Shown here: positions 28,238 through 40,700 of the stretch, in pieces
Numbering within the stretch: the stretch's first letter is position 1
Layout of the letters: every line of letters starts with the position of its first letter
DNA from: Ficedula albicollis
Lineage: Eukaryota > Chordata > Aves > Passeriformes > Muscicapidae
Direction of reading: 5' to 3'
DNA: 64,000 bases
Assembly: GCF_000247815.1 (NCBI RefSeq)
Contig: NC_021674.1
Coordinates: forward strand, 9,484,466 to 9,548,465
Notes under the pieces: generated by a model
Seen by the model: only the letters and a program-made list of their open reading frames with translations
Told to the model about the DNA's origin: nothing
Database searches by the model: none
Program-made: the position numbers and the translations under genes

Positions 28238-30710
28238 ACCCGCTGATGGGGAATATGGCATGTGTTTATGTACAGCATGGAAGTGGAGAGGCTTTCTAGC
28301 CGTGCAAGAGGAGAGCTACCCAGGGACAGAGACGGGCTGCTTTGGCTGGAAAAGGATTTCCGAGGTCTTCTTGCCTGGTTACCTCTGTGTTTTCTTTGCA
28401 AAGTGTGTGTGCGGGTCTCATCTTGAAGCCTCTGACCCATGAGTCAGCCAATGGGTTTCTGCATTTGTTGCTCTTTTTGAAGCTGTTCTACCCCCCGTGG
28501 TGAAGACAGAAACCATTGCCCGAGAACAAGCCTTCCCTGAAATCCAGCTTTGCAGGACAAAACCCCCAGAGAGGCTTGTACTCTGTCATGGATGCCTTCA
28601 GTGTGCACAGCCTCTCCTTTGACAGGCTGTCAAGAGTTTTCAAGAGGATCCTTATTGTTCTACACATCCTGGTTGGGAAAGCTTGAGCGAAGAGATTGGC
28701 TTTGCAGGGTTCAGAAGCCAGGCCTCTTCTCCAACATGGCATTTCGGGCACTGCCACTCTCCCAAGCCTCATTAGAATAATTTCAGTGTAACAAAATAAT
28801 CAGGCTCAGCCTCAAAGCCTTCTCAAGTCTGGTCACTGCTGCCCATGGGGGAATGAGATTGTTTTCACAGGGTTTCAGGGAGATGTTTCTTCCTGAGCAA
28901 CAGGCCCCCAGTATTTCCTGGGTTGGCCATATTTTCCATGCCATCCCTTAAAGCCTTGGCACTGTTCAGACCTCTTGAAAAATAGTGTCCTGGACATGCA
29001 GAGGAGAAACAAACAAAGCTGAGGAACCACAATTGGAATTTCAGGCTGTGATGTCACTGAGCCTTGCCCAGCCACTAGGTTCAGCCCAGAGCAGATCCTG
29101 GGATCTGGTGCAGAGCATGGATAATGTCTGCTGGAGGTGCTGCTCACAAGTGCTGGTCCAGAGGGTGAAGACGCAGCACTGCTTTGATTTGTGATTGATC
29201 AGTGTTGAAAGACAGGAGGTCCCATCATGGCTGAGGAAAAGGGCTGCCTTTCTATCAGAAGAGGGAAAGGGAAAAAAAAGATTCTCGTTTCACCAGCTGA
29301 GTTGGGGTAATTTCCCTGACCATCTCCATCCCAATGCTGTGGAAGGCAGCGTGCTGGCAGCTGCTCCAGTCCTGCCTCACACCAAGTGTATTTGCCTTTT
29401 GAGAGACGTTTGAAGATCAAGAGGTTTATGGAGGGGTGTGAGGAGATGAGTAATGAGGAAACAGCCTTTAGGAGGCTGCTGGGGCCAGAGAGGAAGCCCA
29501 ACACTTTATGCCAAGCCTTGCATCTTTTGAGAGGCTCAACCACTTCTGCATCTGGACAGCATCAGTGGAAGAGGGTGAGAAATGGAAGCTCCCTTTTCCC
29601 CATGGGCTTCTCTGACTCACACATCAAAAGCAACACCATGGGAAACCCACAAGCGGGTCTCATCCTAGGGATGCTCTAGGGCCTTCCTAATGTGGACTCT
29701 CTTTATGGCAGCCCCAGGTCCCAGCCTTGCTGTGAGTTGTTTTCCTGCCCTTGAGCAGTGGATAGCCCCATCGGGTGGCTGAGCTGCTGAAGTTGTTGTC
29801 TGCCCATTCAGCAGCACATCTGCAATCCCTGAGTGGGTGGGAGCAAAGCATTTTTAAACTTAACGCTGGAGCTTTTTAGTAGGACTAAAGTTCATCTCTC
29901 AAGAGCTGGAGTTTCATGTGGCGTGAGGGCTGGTGTAAGGCAGCCCCAGGACACCTCGTGCTGCTCACTTCCTCCCATTTAACAGGATGAAACATATAAG
30001 GGTTCATTAATATTGAAAAGACCTCATCTCGCTGCACCCTCACGCCAGTAGAAATCATCTCAGCTGACTGCAGCGAGCTCTCTGCACCCAGGAGTGGATG
30101 CCTACGTGCAGGTTGCCCTCAGTATCCAGAGAGCAGATTAAAACTTGGCCGGGTTTTAGCGCAGGCTTTGTGGAGTGATGCTTCAGGCACACCCAGGGCC
30201 TGGGCTGCAATTCCTGACTGCTAAGGAAGTGCACATTTGTAACTTGTCGACGTCTCTGCCTGGTTTGTACCCTGGGGGGAAGCCCCAGGGACAGGTTTTC
30301 AGGCAGCAAATGGCTGGTGAGCAGGGCTGGCATCCCACGCAGAGACATGGACACAGCATCTGAGTGAGGTCACCAGGGGAGCTCAGCAGCACAAAGGGCA
30401 GTATCATGGGCATTTTTGGGATGGCTTTTTGCTTCAGCTTCTCCCTGCCCAAGCTGATAACGTGCAACTGATACTGAACTCAAAAACTTGCTGCAGAGAG
30501 CAAAGAAGTCCACAAGCGGCCGTGGCTGGCTCTGCAGGGTTTGGATTTGCTGCAGGATCAGGCAGCAGCTGCTGCCTGACATCAGTGTCCCTCCCCACTG
30601 CTACTGTAGGCTGGAGCAGCTCCAGCACTGGGGCACCTCAGTCTGGTAGCAGCCGTGAGACCAAATTTCCCACAGGGCAGCAGGGATCCTCCCTGCCTCA
30701 GCCTGGAACA

Positions 30711-30844
30711 TGGGCAGGAGCATCACATTCCCCTCCTCACACATGGTGCCAGTGCTGGAAGAAAAGGGAAGAGGATATGGGCAGGAGCATCACATTCCCC
30801 TCCTCCAACGTGGTGCCAGTGCTGGAAGAAAAGGGAAGAGGATC
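30711..30844. repeat. 67-bp two-copy tandem duplication
   Basis: Units at 30711-30777 and 30778-30844 both begin with TGGGCAGGAGCATCACATTC. They differ around CTCACACATGG versus CTCCAACGTGG. Confidence 0.9.
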
Positions 30845-33800
30845 AGATGCTGCAGAAGTCCTGACCTCATTCCTACCCTGCCTGCATGTGTTTTGTGCTA
30901 ATGCTGTGATAATTCTCAAATGCTTCCTTTACATTCTCCCAGCCAGGCACCAACATCACTGCCATCACCCTGTCTCCTTGTCTCTGCAAGAGTGTCCTCA
31001 AGGAACACCTTTGCATTTGGCTGAACAAGATGTTCTTGTCTGAGGAACCACAACAGTGTTTTTCCTGATTTCCATCCATCCTATTAAACCACACTAGCAG
31101 CTTTTCTTCCTACTCTTTTGAGTAGGATGCATTCCCCTGGCTAGTGTTAGATGGACAAGGTGTCCGTCACTTCCTATCATCTTTTGGTCAGGTGAGCTCC
31201 AGGTCGGAGAGATGGTGTTCCTGATAGAGTGATAATGTGAAGAGATACATAAATACAGTGTCCCAAATCAGACTGGGTGGTGTTCTTCCCAAGGGGACGT
31301 CAGAAACCTCCAAACAATGGTTTGGTGCACCAGGGTAGGAATGTGCCTGGCGTGATTGGTGTGTAGGGCCTGTCCTGGGTATCAAGCAGCTATCAGACTA
31401 AAAGAGATGCCTCATGGAACACCTCCACCTGCTACAGCAGCCCTAAGCCATGACTTCCCTCTTGCTGGTATCAGGCACACAGTGGGTGTCTCCTCATGGT
31501 TTCTGGTCTTCTCTAAGTGCATCTGTGGTGAGCTTCTGTCTGATGGGACTTTTCTTACCAAATACATTGCCACTCCTGGGAGGAGCTTTCTCAAGCCAAC
31601 GATAGTAGGATTGGGCAGAAGCATATTTGCAGGGGGAAAGGCACCCCATAAACAAGGGGAAACACAGTGGGTCTCCCAGGAGGCTGCATTTTTGGCCTGG
31701 CCCACAGCCCAAAACAACAGCATGCAGATATTTTGTCCATGCCACTTTTAACAGGCTTAAGGTGAAGCATTAGGACAAGGAAACTCAGACTCTGGCTCGC
31801 AAGTTGGTCTGACACAGCTCTCACATGTCTTTGCTCTGTCCCCGTGCTCCTCTCTCAGCCCTGAGAACATTTCACAGCAAAATATTGCTCTCTTCTGTTC
31901 CTGCAAAATAGGTGACAAAATATACATTGCCACCAGGGTAAGCAATGGCAACCGCAGGCCCAAACACAATGTTTTTTTCCTCTCTTGGATAAAAGTATGT
32001 CATGGACCACATACTTAAGCTAAATATTTTTCAGTAATGCCCATTTTTTTTTAAGCTCATGTTTTTACTAGAACAGTGTTGAGACAACCCAAGTTACCAG
32101 CTAATGTCACTGTCACTTCCAGCACTCCCTAACTGGTCCCATCCTGAGCAGGCAACATCCCTTCTCGACTGATTAAACATCACATTTTACCAGCTTCTCG
32201 GCAAAAGGCCTTCAAGACCTTTGCTTCCCAAAGAAGAGGGAGCAAGTACAACATCCTTATGTGACTATTCAAGGGTTTTGAGTCAGATTTTCCAGGAGGG
32301 AAGGCCCATAGTGCTATCACACAGCAAATGCATGTTCTGAGCAGCTCTGCCAGGGGCAGGGTCAGGCTCTGGGGCTGCTCCAGCATTTTTTTCCCACATG
32401 TTCAGCCCAGCCCAAAAGTCTTTTCTGAGATGTCTTTGACAGAGGGAGTGAGCTGATCTCCCGACACGGGGCTGTCCCAGCAGATAAAATAAATATTTAG
32501 CTGGAAAACATCTAACAGTTTTCAAAGAGCCCGGGATGGCCCAGCGTGTTTAGACTGTGTGCATAGCAAAGGGTGCTGCTGTCTTTAATCATCCTCGTAT
32601 GTATTCCACGCTTTTATCTGCAGTTCTTCACACTCCTCCACAGAGAAGTTTGTCTTGTTCATCTCTGCATCACAGATAAGGAAATGGAGGCACAGCCAGC
32701 GGGGGCTGGGCCTGGGGTGCCACGTTTGGAGCCTCCCTTCCTTGTGTCCGCTCTCCAAGGCTGGCGCTCCTGCAAGATGGCATGAGAAGCGTTTTCCTGT
32801 TTCCATGTTTTCCTGCTGGTGGTGGTGGCCCTTGTGGCTGATCCTCTCTCAGCAGCAGTCCCTGTATCCCACTGTGCCCCTTGGATGCAGCCAGGACATG
32901 GGTTTGCAAACCGGCTCTGAATTGCAGATGAAAAGCAACGCTGCTTTCTGTTCTGATGCTTTGCATTGTGCAGTAACATCTCTTCTCTCCAGCAGGCTCA
33001 GCTTTATGCATTTATTACTCCATTTCACTGATGCTTTAATATAAAGTAATTAGTCCTGAGGGTAGCATTAAGCCAAGAACAAATTAGGCTGTAACACAAC
33101 GTCTCCTCTGCCTGGCTGCTCTGATTTTTGGGAGCCCAGCAGGCGAGGCTCCTGCCTGGACCCTGCCTGAGCTCTGTGACCAAGAGCATCACGAGGGGGT
33201 GCAGTGTTCAAGGGCTGATGACAGGGTGAGGTTTGGGGAGTGCTGCCTGGAGCAAGCTGCTGCTGTGGGAGGTGTGAAAGGGAATCTTGCCCCCATCCCA
33301 GCCTCCCATCAGCTCTCACCATGGCTGAAGAGGAGCCAGCTGAGTCCTAAGGTTTTCTCTGGAAGCCTTGTGGGCTTTAATGAGAGCCTGACCCAGGATC
33401 TTATAATCTCTTTTTTTTTTATTTTTAAAGAATTCCTTTTGAGTTAACTCATTTGCTTCCTCAGTTCAAATGCATATTTCCCTTGCCCCACAACTTCTCC
33501 CATACAACATTTTTCTGAATCAGATTTTCACAGAAATGTTTACTGAAAACAACAGTCCAGCAGCCTCAGAAATATATAACCCTGCCAATAGATCTCTATG
33601 GAGAAATTTTTATCAAGATTTTTCAGTTTATCAAAAATTGTGATAGACTGGTGGGTCATTCTCAGATGGAGGCTGCCTGAGCAGGAGCTGGCCCCAGACT
33701 GGGGAAGGAGCATCCCCACTTATCCCCAGACACAGTACTGAAGTTGTCTACCCAGTGGTGTTTTACAGATGACCCTGCTTTTCCCTATTTCCCCATTTAG

Positions 33801-34370
33801 CCACAGAGGGAATCTCTGCAGAGGATGAGAAGTGTAAACCCAGTTTTTGTATCAGAAAGCAAAGTATATCTTTGTGTCCTGGGAACCTCATCACCCCTAC
33901 CTTGCCAGCCCCATCCACCTTCCAGCCCCATGGGTCTAGGGGACTTGGGTCACATCCCAGGCTGGCCTATAGGGCACTTGAGCCTTTTCAGAGCCACCTT
34001 TTCACAAACTAAATTAATTTTTCAGGCCCTGCATTCTTAAGGCCACCAGCTTTCCAAGAAATTTTAAATCCTGTAAAATTCACCCAAATCCCAAAATCCC
34101 TCATGGAAACAAAGGCTGGACTGGTTATTTTTTGCTGAAACGTTGGCAGTCTTCCAGCTTTCTGCAATGCAGCTCTTCCAAAAGAAAAATCTTTTGTGGG
34201 CAAAATCATGTACGGGTGGTTTTGGAAAAACAAGACAAAATAAGTCATTTCAGGAAAAAAAAGCCTTTAATAATAGTCTTGAAGCTATTTTTATCTCCAA
34301 GTCTGGAAGAGGAAGGGTCACACTTATTTTTCATCTGCTTTTCCCCCTGCCCACTGAAAGAGAAAGGTGC

Positions 34371-35226
34371 AGGTGGTTTATTTTTAGGCTTCTGTTGCTG
34401 CTGCAGATAAAAGAAAAGCCATTTTCCCCACGGCTGGCTGGAGCTTTGTGTGCTGGGACAGCTGTGGGAACCTCTGTCTGTACCAGCTATGGAAAAGTAG
34501 AGCTTGGAGAGGGCTTTGGGGATCAGGAAATTATTTGTGGGTGGCCAAATGAGAGTTGGGGTAGCTCAGCATTATCATTTCATGGCAGTCATCAAGGGCT
34601 TTCTCACAGGGAAGTCTGCAAAAATTAAATGGGTGCTGCTGCAGCACCTCACCAGAAAAGGGCCTTTGAGTCTCCCCTCACAGCTGGTTTTGGAGTGGTG
34701 AGAGCAGGGGGAAGAGCAGCACCCAGCCCTGTGCCACCACACCAAGGTGCCCATGGGGAAGGAGGTGGTTTATTTTTAGGCTTCTGTTGTTGCTGCAGAT
34801 AAAAGAAAAGCCATTTTCCCCACGGCTGGCTGGAGCTTTGTGTGCTGGGACAGCTGTGGGAACCTCTGTCTGTACCAGCTATGGAAAAGTAGAGCTTGGA
34901 GAGGGCTTTGGGGATCAGGAAATTATTTGTGGGTGGCCAAATGAGAGTTGGGGTAGCTCAGCATTATCATTTCAGGACAGTCATCAAGGGCTTTCTCACA
35001 GGGAGGTCTGCAAAGATTAAATGGGTGCTGCTGCAGCACCTCACCAGTGGCAGTCATCAAGGGCTTTCTCACAGGGAAGTCTGCAAAAATTAAATGGGTG
35101 CTGCTGCAGCACCTCACCAGAAAAGGGCCTTTGAGTCTCCCCTCACAGCTGGTTTTGGAGTGGTGAGAGCAGGGGGAAGAGCAGCACCCAGCCCTGTGCC
35201 ACCACACCAAGGTGCCCATGGGGAAG
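34371..35226. repeat. Nested tandem duplication (392-bp unit plus 465-bp-offset partial third copy)
   Basis: Copy 1 (34371-34762) is repeated from 34763 at an offset of 392 bp. The second copy runs to about 35047. There the tail of copy 1 (34583-34761) is repeated again at 35048-35226 (offset 465). As a result an 80-bp AGTCATCAAGGGCTTTCTC segment is present three times. Copies differ by scattered substitutions (GTTGCTG versus GTTGTTG, GAAGTCTGC versus GAGGTCTGC), so it is an older, real rearrangement. Confidence 0.92.
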
Positions 35227-37660
35227 AGGCTCACATTCCTGAGCTGCCTGTCAGCCCTGGGGATCATGGACGGGCAGGGAGGCATCTCACTCCCTGATGC
35301 CATTGCTCTTCCCAAACCCTTCATAATCTCCTGGGAGTGCAAGGGCCAAAGCTGCACAAAGCCCTCAAGATGTGGGTGTGCACCGTTGCTTTGGAGAGGC
35401 AGGAGGGTGTTCTAAGTTTTCCTGCTTTCCTACCGTTCCTGATATATGGTTTACCTCTACTGCTGCCAGATGTGGAAATGTCTGGGTGGGAATGGCTGCC
35501 AATGCCCCAAACTCTTGTGCCCAAGTGCCAGGGCCAGGTAAGAGCGTGTCACTTGCAAGGTGAAGCACAGCATCATTTGGATCACCCCTGCAATGACTTC
35601 TGCCCTCTCTCAGTTCCATAACAGCTTTTTGCAATTCCCCAGTCTACCTTCTCCTTTACCGTCCTGAATAACTGTCCATCATGAAGCAATCCCTTAATTT
35701 TTAGTGGCCACCTTATCCAGCCCATGACACATGGCACCAGCAGCCTCCCTTCCTGGAGAAACACCCCCTCTGCTTCCCAGCTTTAATCTCCAGTGGGAGG
35801 ACTTTGATTTTTGTGGCAACTTCTGAGCCTCTGTAGAAGCCAGTGGAAATATGAGACAGTTCACCCTTGCCTGTGCTTTTTGAGCCCTTCAGAGGTTTGT
35901 GAGACATGACTTCCCTTTGCCAAAGCCCTGTCAACTCTCCCCAGATAATTAATTGCATTCTTTGATATAGTTTCTAGTCATTTGGCCAGCACAGATGTGA
36001 GGTACAGACACCAAGAAACCTCCTGAAGTAATTTTTTAATGTCCTGTGAAAAAACAGTGCAGCTGCCCTGGTCCAGGAGCTGTTTGCAATTTTCTTGTTC
36101 AGGAGGATGCAAAATCTTCCCATGCATGAACTGCTGCACAGCCTCACAGCAGCTTCTCACCTTGCCTGGACCCCTCAATCCCCATGCAAGTGGATTTAAT
36201 GCCACTGTATTAAAGAAGGCAGCTAATGGAGAGGCTGCTGGAAATTTATTAGCTGGGCTCTTGGGAGGCAGAGCTTACAAAATAGAAACTTAATGAAGAG
36301 AGTGCTGGACAAAGGAGTTTAAATCATACCTAGCAATCTACATCCTCCAATTCTTCGCCTCTAAAGCTGATAATCAGTGGAAGCAGCTACACCCATGAGA
36401 TCCCAGCGAGGTACCCAGAGTCACTCTGGAGCCCTGGGCATGAGTGAGGTGGCAGCCAGGACAGTTTCTTTAGATGATTTACAGGTAGTGGCAGAGTGGT
36501 AGAATTAGCTGATTTATTTGAAAATTAAAAAAAAAAAAAAAAAGCACACACCAGAATGATGAGAGGAATTGCATTACACTGCTTTTGGGTTTTGTTAAAT
36601 GTAAACAACAGCACATGTTTCAGAACTTAGCTTTGTCAATAGTACTGCAAGATGTTCAACATCTGAAAGCACCTTCCCTGTGCAAACACATTTCAAACAC
36701 CTGTGAGGCACCACCAATTCTTGATTAGGCACAGGGAGGAGAGGCAGTGGTCCAAAAATTCAGTCAATCTAGTTTTAGGCTTCCTAATCCCAACTCAGAA
36801 GTGGTAAAGCCACATGAGAAAGCACTGATCCAGGATGAACTCGCTCTACTGGTTCATTTTTCCCCTTTTTGTTTTTTATAACAGACTTCCTTTGAAGCAT
36901 CAGGCTTCACCCCAGATCAAGTACCAGCTCAGCTGTACATTTAACCTCCTTCCAGAGTGGCCACAAACCCTTCCCCAGTGAGAGACATCCAGCCAGCCCA
37001 AGATGTGCACAGCTCAGGGAAAGGCAACACATTTGTGTCAAAAATCTTCATCACTCTCCCTGCCCCCTTGAATATCAAACATCAGAGCTGAAACTGCAAA
37101 GGTAGATATCAAATTGTAGTATCTGTTCCTGTCACTTTCCCTACTGAAGAGAAGCAGGGAAAGGAGCAGTGGCTGCCTGCAGGAGATCTGCTGACAGCAC
37201 CAGGGCTCGAGGATGCTCAGCACTGATGGCCAAGGGAATGACAGACCTCCCACTGCTCCCCTGGAATCCCAGGGACAGTCCACTTGGATCTGCACTTCAA
37301 AGAAATCGAGCTACCAAGGAAAGAACAAGAACACTGTGTGTGCAAGCCTGCTGGGTGCCTGTTGGCAGCCCTCCTGGCACTGGCAGGAGAAGAGAGCCAC
37401 AGCCCAGGCATCACAAAGGTGCACAGGGCTGCTCAGGACCTTTTCCTGAACTTTTCCAGGGTAAAACCAAAGTAATTCAAGCCTGGGTTGCGAGTAGCTG
37501 ATCCGAGAGAATGTGGGAGCAAGACATATTTGCAGACACAAGACATCTGCATTTGGAATGGAGAATAACAGAGAAAAGCACAAGGAAATTGCTACAGGAA
37601 GGAAGGACCAGCACATGCCCAATTTTTTTTTCTCCCTTTCAAGTACTGGCCACAATGTGC
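35227..37660. other. Sequence downstream of the TspO/MBR-like gene
   Basis: This probably includes the 3' UTR of the minus-strand gene (adjacent to 37660) followed by intergenic DNA. It contains an A17 tract (36527-36543) and candidate AATAAA signals at 36513-36518 and 36244-36249. No other gene is seen. Confidence 0.5.
36513..36518 (-). promoter_or_regulatory. Candidate polyadenylation signal
   Basis: AATAAA on the minus strand lies about 1.15 kb downstream of the stop codon. Another occurs near 36244-36249. Either would give a 3' UTR of 1.1-1.4 kb. No closer canonical signal was noticed. A 17-base A tract on the plus strand follows at 36527-36543. Confidence 0.25.
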
Positions 37661-37782
37661 TCAGGCCACTATGCCTGATGGACCTCGGGATTCTGATGCT
37701 TCCAGTGGTCTCTTCCAGTGTCTCCATGCGACTAATCCCAGCCGAGCAGCAAAGATCAAGCACGTCAGTGCCAGCAGAACAA
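37661..37782 (-). CDS. Last coding exon (residues 267-306 and stop)
   Basis: The acceptor is ttccccag ending at 37783, preceded by a good pyrimidine tract. The exon is entered in phase 1 and ends at TGA (37663-37661). It encodes the last membrane helix (VVLLALTCLIFAARLGL) and a basic, then Ser/Gly-rich, cytosolic tail. The open frame continues upstream of the acceptor to 38050, but that extension is intronic and does not resemble a membrane protein. Confidence 0.9.
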
Positions 37783-40700
37783 CTGGGGAAAAACACAGAA
37801 GCATGTTAGAGCATAAAAAAAGACAGTGCCTCTTGTCATACTTTAGGTCCCAGAACAGGGGGTCTTCAGGGAAAGAGAAAAAAACCACAATCACCTGTAC
37901 AGGATCCATTACCCCCAGAGTTGTATCTCTCAGAGTTTTACTGCTACACAGTGAAACTTGCCCAATGCTTCCAGGTGAAGGAATGTCTAAAAAGGGGGAG
38001 GCTTCCTGGACACAGGAGTTAAAGTGCATTACATTAATAAAATACTCCAAGAATAGTTGAACTATATAAAGAAATGTGCACTAGTTTGGGAAAAGCACAT
38101 TCTCGTCCTACCAGCCAAACAAGCGGAACCACTAAGAATGAAGTTTTGCTGGTAAGAAATGTACCTACTGCAGAAACAGAGCTGCCTGCCAGAGACCATG
38201 CACACCTCCACATTCCTGGTAGCCACAACCATCAGGAGACGAGCCTCCAGTGCCCCTGTGGCTGTGGCAGACAAGATTTGCCAAGTCCTGCTCGGTGCTT
38301 GCAGACATGACCAGGCTCCAGCTGCACTTACAGCAAAAGGAACTGTACTGGAGCAGCTCCAATGGTAATGCCAGTCCAGAATTTAGCTTTAGCCACTGGA
38401 ATGTGGCAGTGGGAAGGCTGAAGGGTGGGAACATGCTCCCTTCTGCTGACCCCGTGGTGGGAATAGGCATCTCAAACTGTTTCAGCAGGATTCAGAGTTC
38501 ACACAGCTCAGTCCCTTTCATGCCAGCATAAAACTGCTCATAATGGTACAGCTTCTGCCAGACTGTACAGAATTTGGACAGCTTAAGCCCTTTTACCACG
38601 GATGACTAAACTCAACTCTGCTACAGTGGCTCGCAGCAAACAGATAATCCCAGGAAAACTTGTTAAGGCTAGCCTGAGCTCTGCACAGGAGAGGAGCATG
38701 TGTAGGGCTTTGCACTGTGAAGCCCTCCATGGGTCAGAAGCTCATGCACTGCTCCAATATGCCCAACAGTACAGGGCAAATGGAAGTCCACAGCTTTCAT
38801 CCCAGCCCTGCTTTTCCTTTGGCCTGCCCTACGTCAGATGGAGCTGCTGGAGGAGTTTTTCCAGTATAGGGCAAATGGAAGTCCACAGCTTTCATCCCAG
38901 CTCTGCCCTACGTCAGATGGAGCTGCTGGAGGAGCCAAGTGGGTGATGGAGGATTGCAGGACAAACATATTGCACTGGGAAGTGAACTTGAGACAACACA
39001 AGGTTTGGGCTCAGCCCTGAGGCTCATGGGCAATGATTTCTTCTCTGTTCTTTCCTTAGCAAAATTAAACCCTTCAAATATGTCACTAGTTCTGCTTTTA
39101 ACAAATAATGCTTTTCAAGTGGCAAGTCTCTCTGCCCTCAATACAGAGGAAGGATGTGAAGTGTTTACTGGCCTTCTTTTACAGGAGTTAGAAAGACTCA
39201 CCTATAAAGACGTTGTTGGTCAGCGGGGATGAAAATGACCTGTTCCTGCACGCACTGCCAGTCAGAGCTGCTATGACCACTGGGTAGACTGTGAGGTTAT
39301 AGCGGACATACTTGTCAAGAAAGTAGTTTTCCAGATAAAACCTGTGAAGAAAAAGAGTGAGCAAAGCAAGAATTTTCTCTGTGTTTTTTTTCCCATTCCC
39401 TAAGAAAGGAATTAGACAGAGAATGGGGGGTTTTGTGGGCCAGCTGGGGCAAGAGTCCAAAATTCTTCATTTACTAATATTAAAAAAATTCATAAATAAT
39501 TTATTTAAAGTAAGTTTAGGGAAAAAAAAAAGCCATGTTTCATATGGTTTCTGTATCACACCTTCACCTGCAAACCTAAGGCAGGTTGGGCTCATGCAAG
39601 TCACAAAAACATGTTCCTGGCCCACAGTGCTTATTGGCATTGCTAAGGTCAGGGGATCAAAGCTCTGCCCAGACTCCCAGTTCATCTGCCATGAATTATA
39701 ACAGAGGCCTTTGTACTCAGTGCTGAGAGAGGGATGAGGGATGAGTGAACTGAAACAGATGGTCACCGCTGCTGAGAGGTGGAAGGGGCTTCTGAGGCTC
39801 GGTGGGGACCCCTGGGGTCACTTACCATACCACCAGGCCGAGAGCCAGGATGCTGAGGGAAGCAGTGGTTGCTTTCTCATCGCTCACGTTCCACTTGTAG
39901 ATCAGCACGACGGCGAAGTTCAGCAGCGTGGCGATGCTGGTCCAGGTCACGTACAGTGCCAGCCCGTTCTGGACCTGCCATGCAGCACAGCAAGGGGACA
40001 AGAGTGACACACAGGTTACCTCTGTTTGTCTTTGGTGACCCATAGGCCCCAGTGCAGTTAAGCCAGCCTTCTGGACCTAGCTGCAGGATAAGTCCCCCAA
40101 CACGCAGAGAAAATGAAGCCTTGGAGTCCCAAGGGGCTCCAGAGATCCAGCCCAGCTATGTGTTATACTGCTGTTTCAGGAAGTGCAAAGAACAGAGCCC
40201 ACTCCCAGTTTGTGCCAAGATGCCTTTCCAGAAGGGTTGCTAGGAACCTTTCTGTGCAGGGAAGAAATCTTTCCTTCGCCATGTTCTGCTACTGGATCTT
40301 TCACTCTGATACCTCCAGCACTGCACAGAAGTTGGATTTTTTTTTTTTACCATTTACCCACAGCACAGCTTCTCAAAAGCCACCTACCAGGATGCGGATG
40401 AGCCAGAGCTCAGCTTTGTGACCCTTCACAAACCATGAGGAGTGGATGCTCAAGGCTCGGTGGGAAACAAACAGGGAAGCACATGTGGTAAGAGAGAGGA
40501 CTGCCAGGAACACCAGGGCTGGAAGAAGGTATCTAGGACAAACGACAGGTACACACACAATAGACATCACATTTTTCTCAGTAGTGTCACAATGCCCTAA
40601 TTTGTAGCTTTAGTGTTGGGCCTTTGCTGGCTTTAAGTTGATCAGCCTTTAATAAAGGTAATCACTACACATAGCCCTCATTTTGACATATTGTTGTTGC

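Larger units (their letters stand above)
27441..34370. other. Gene-free stretch
   Basis: No supported exon. It contains an inverted repeat in a GC-richer, CpG-containing block (28140-28240) and a 67-bp tandem duplication (30711-30844). Open frames reach about 200 codons at 30429-31043, but that frame crosses the duplication and lacks recognisable features. Confidence 0.6.

Noticed and set aside
37783..38050. Upstream extension of the last exon's open frame with a Met near 38050
   Set aside because: The pyrimidine tract and AG at 37783 fit the phase from the previous exon exactly, and the extension does not resemble the rest of the protein.
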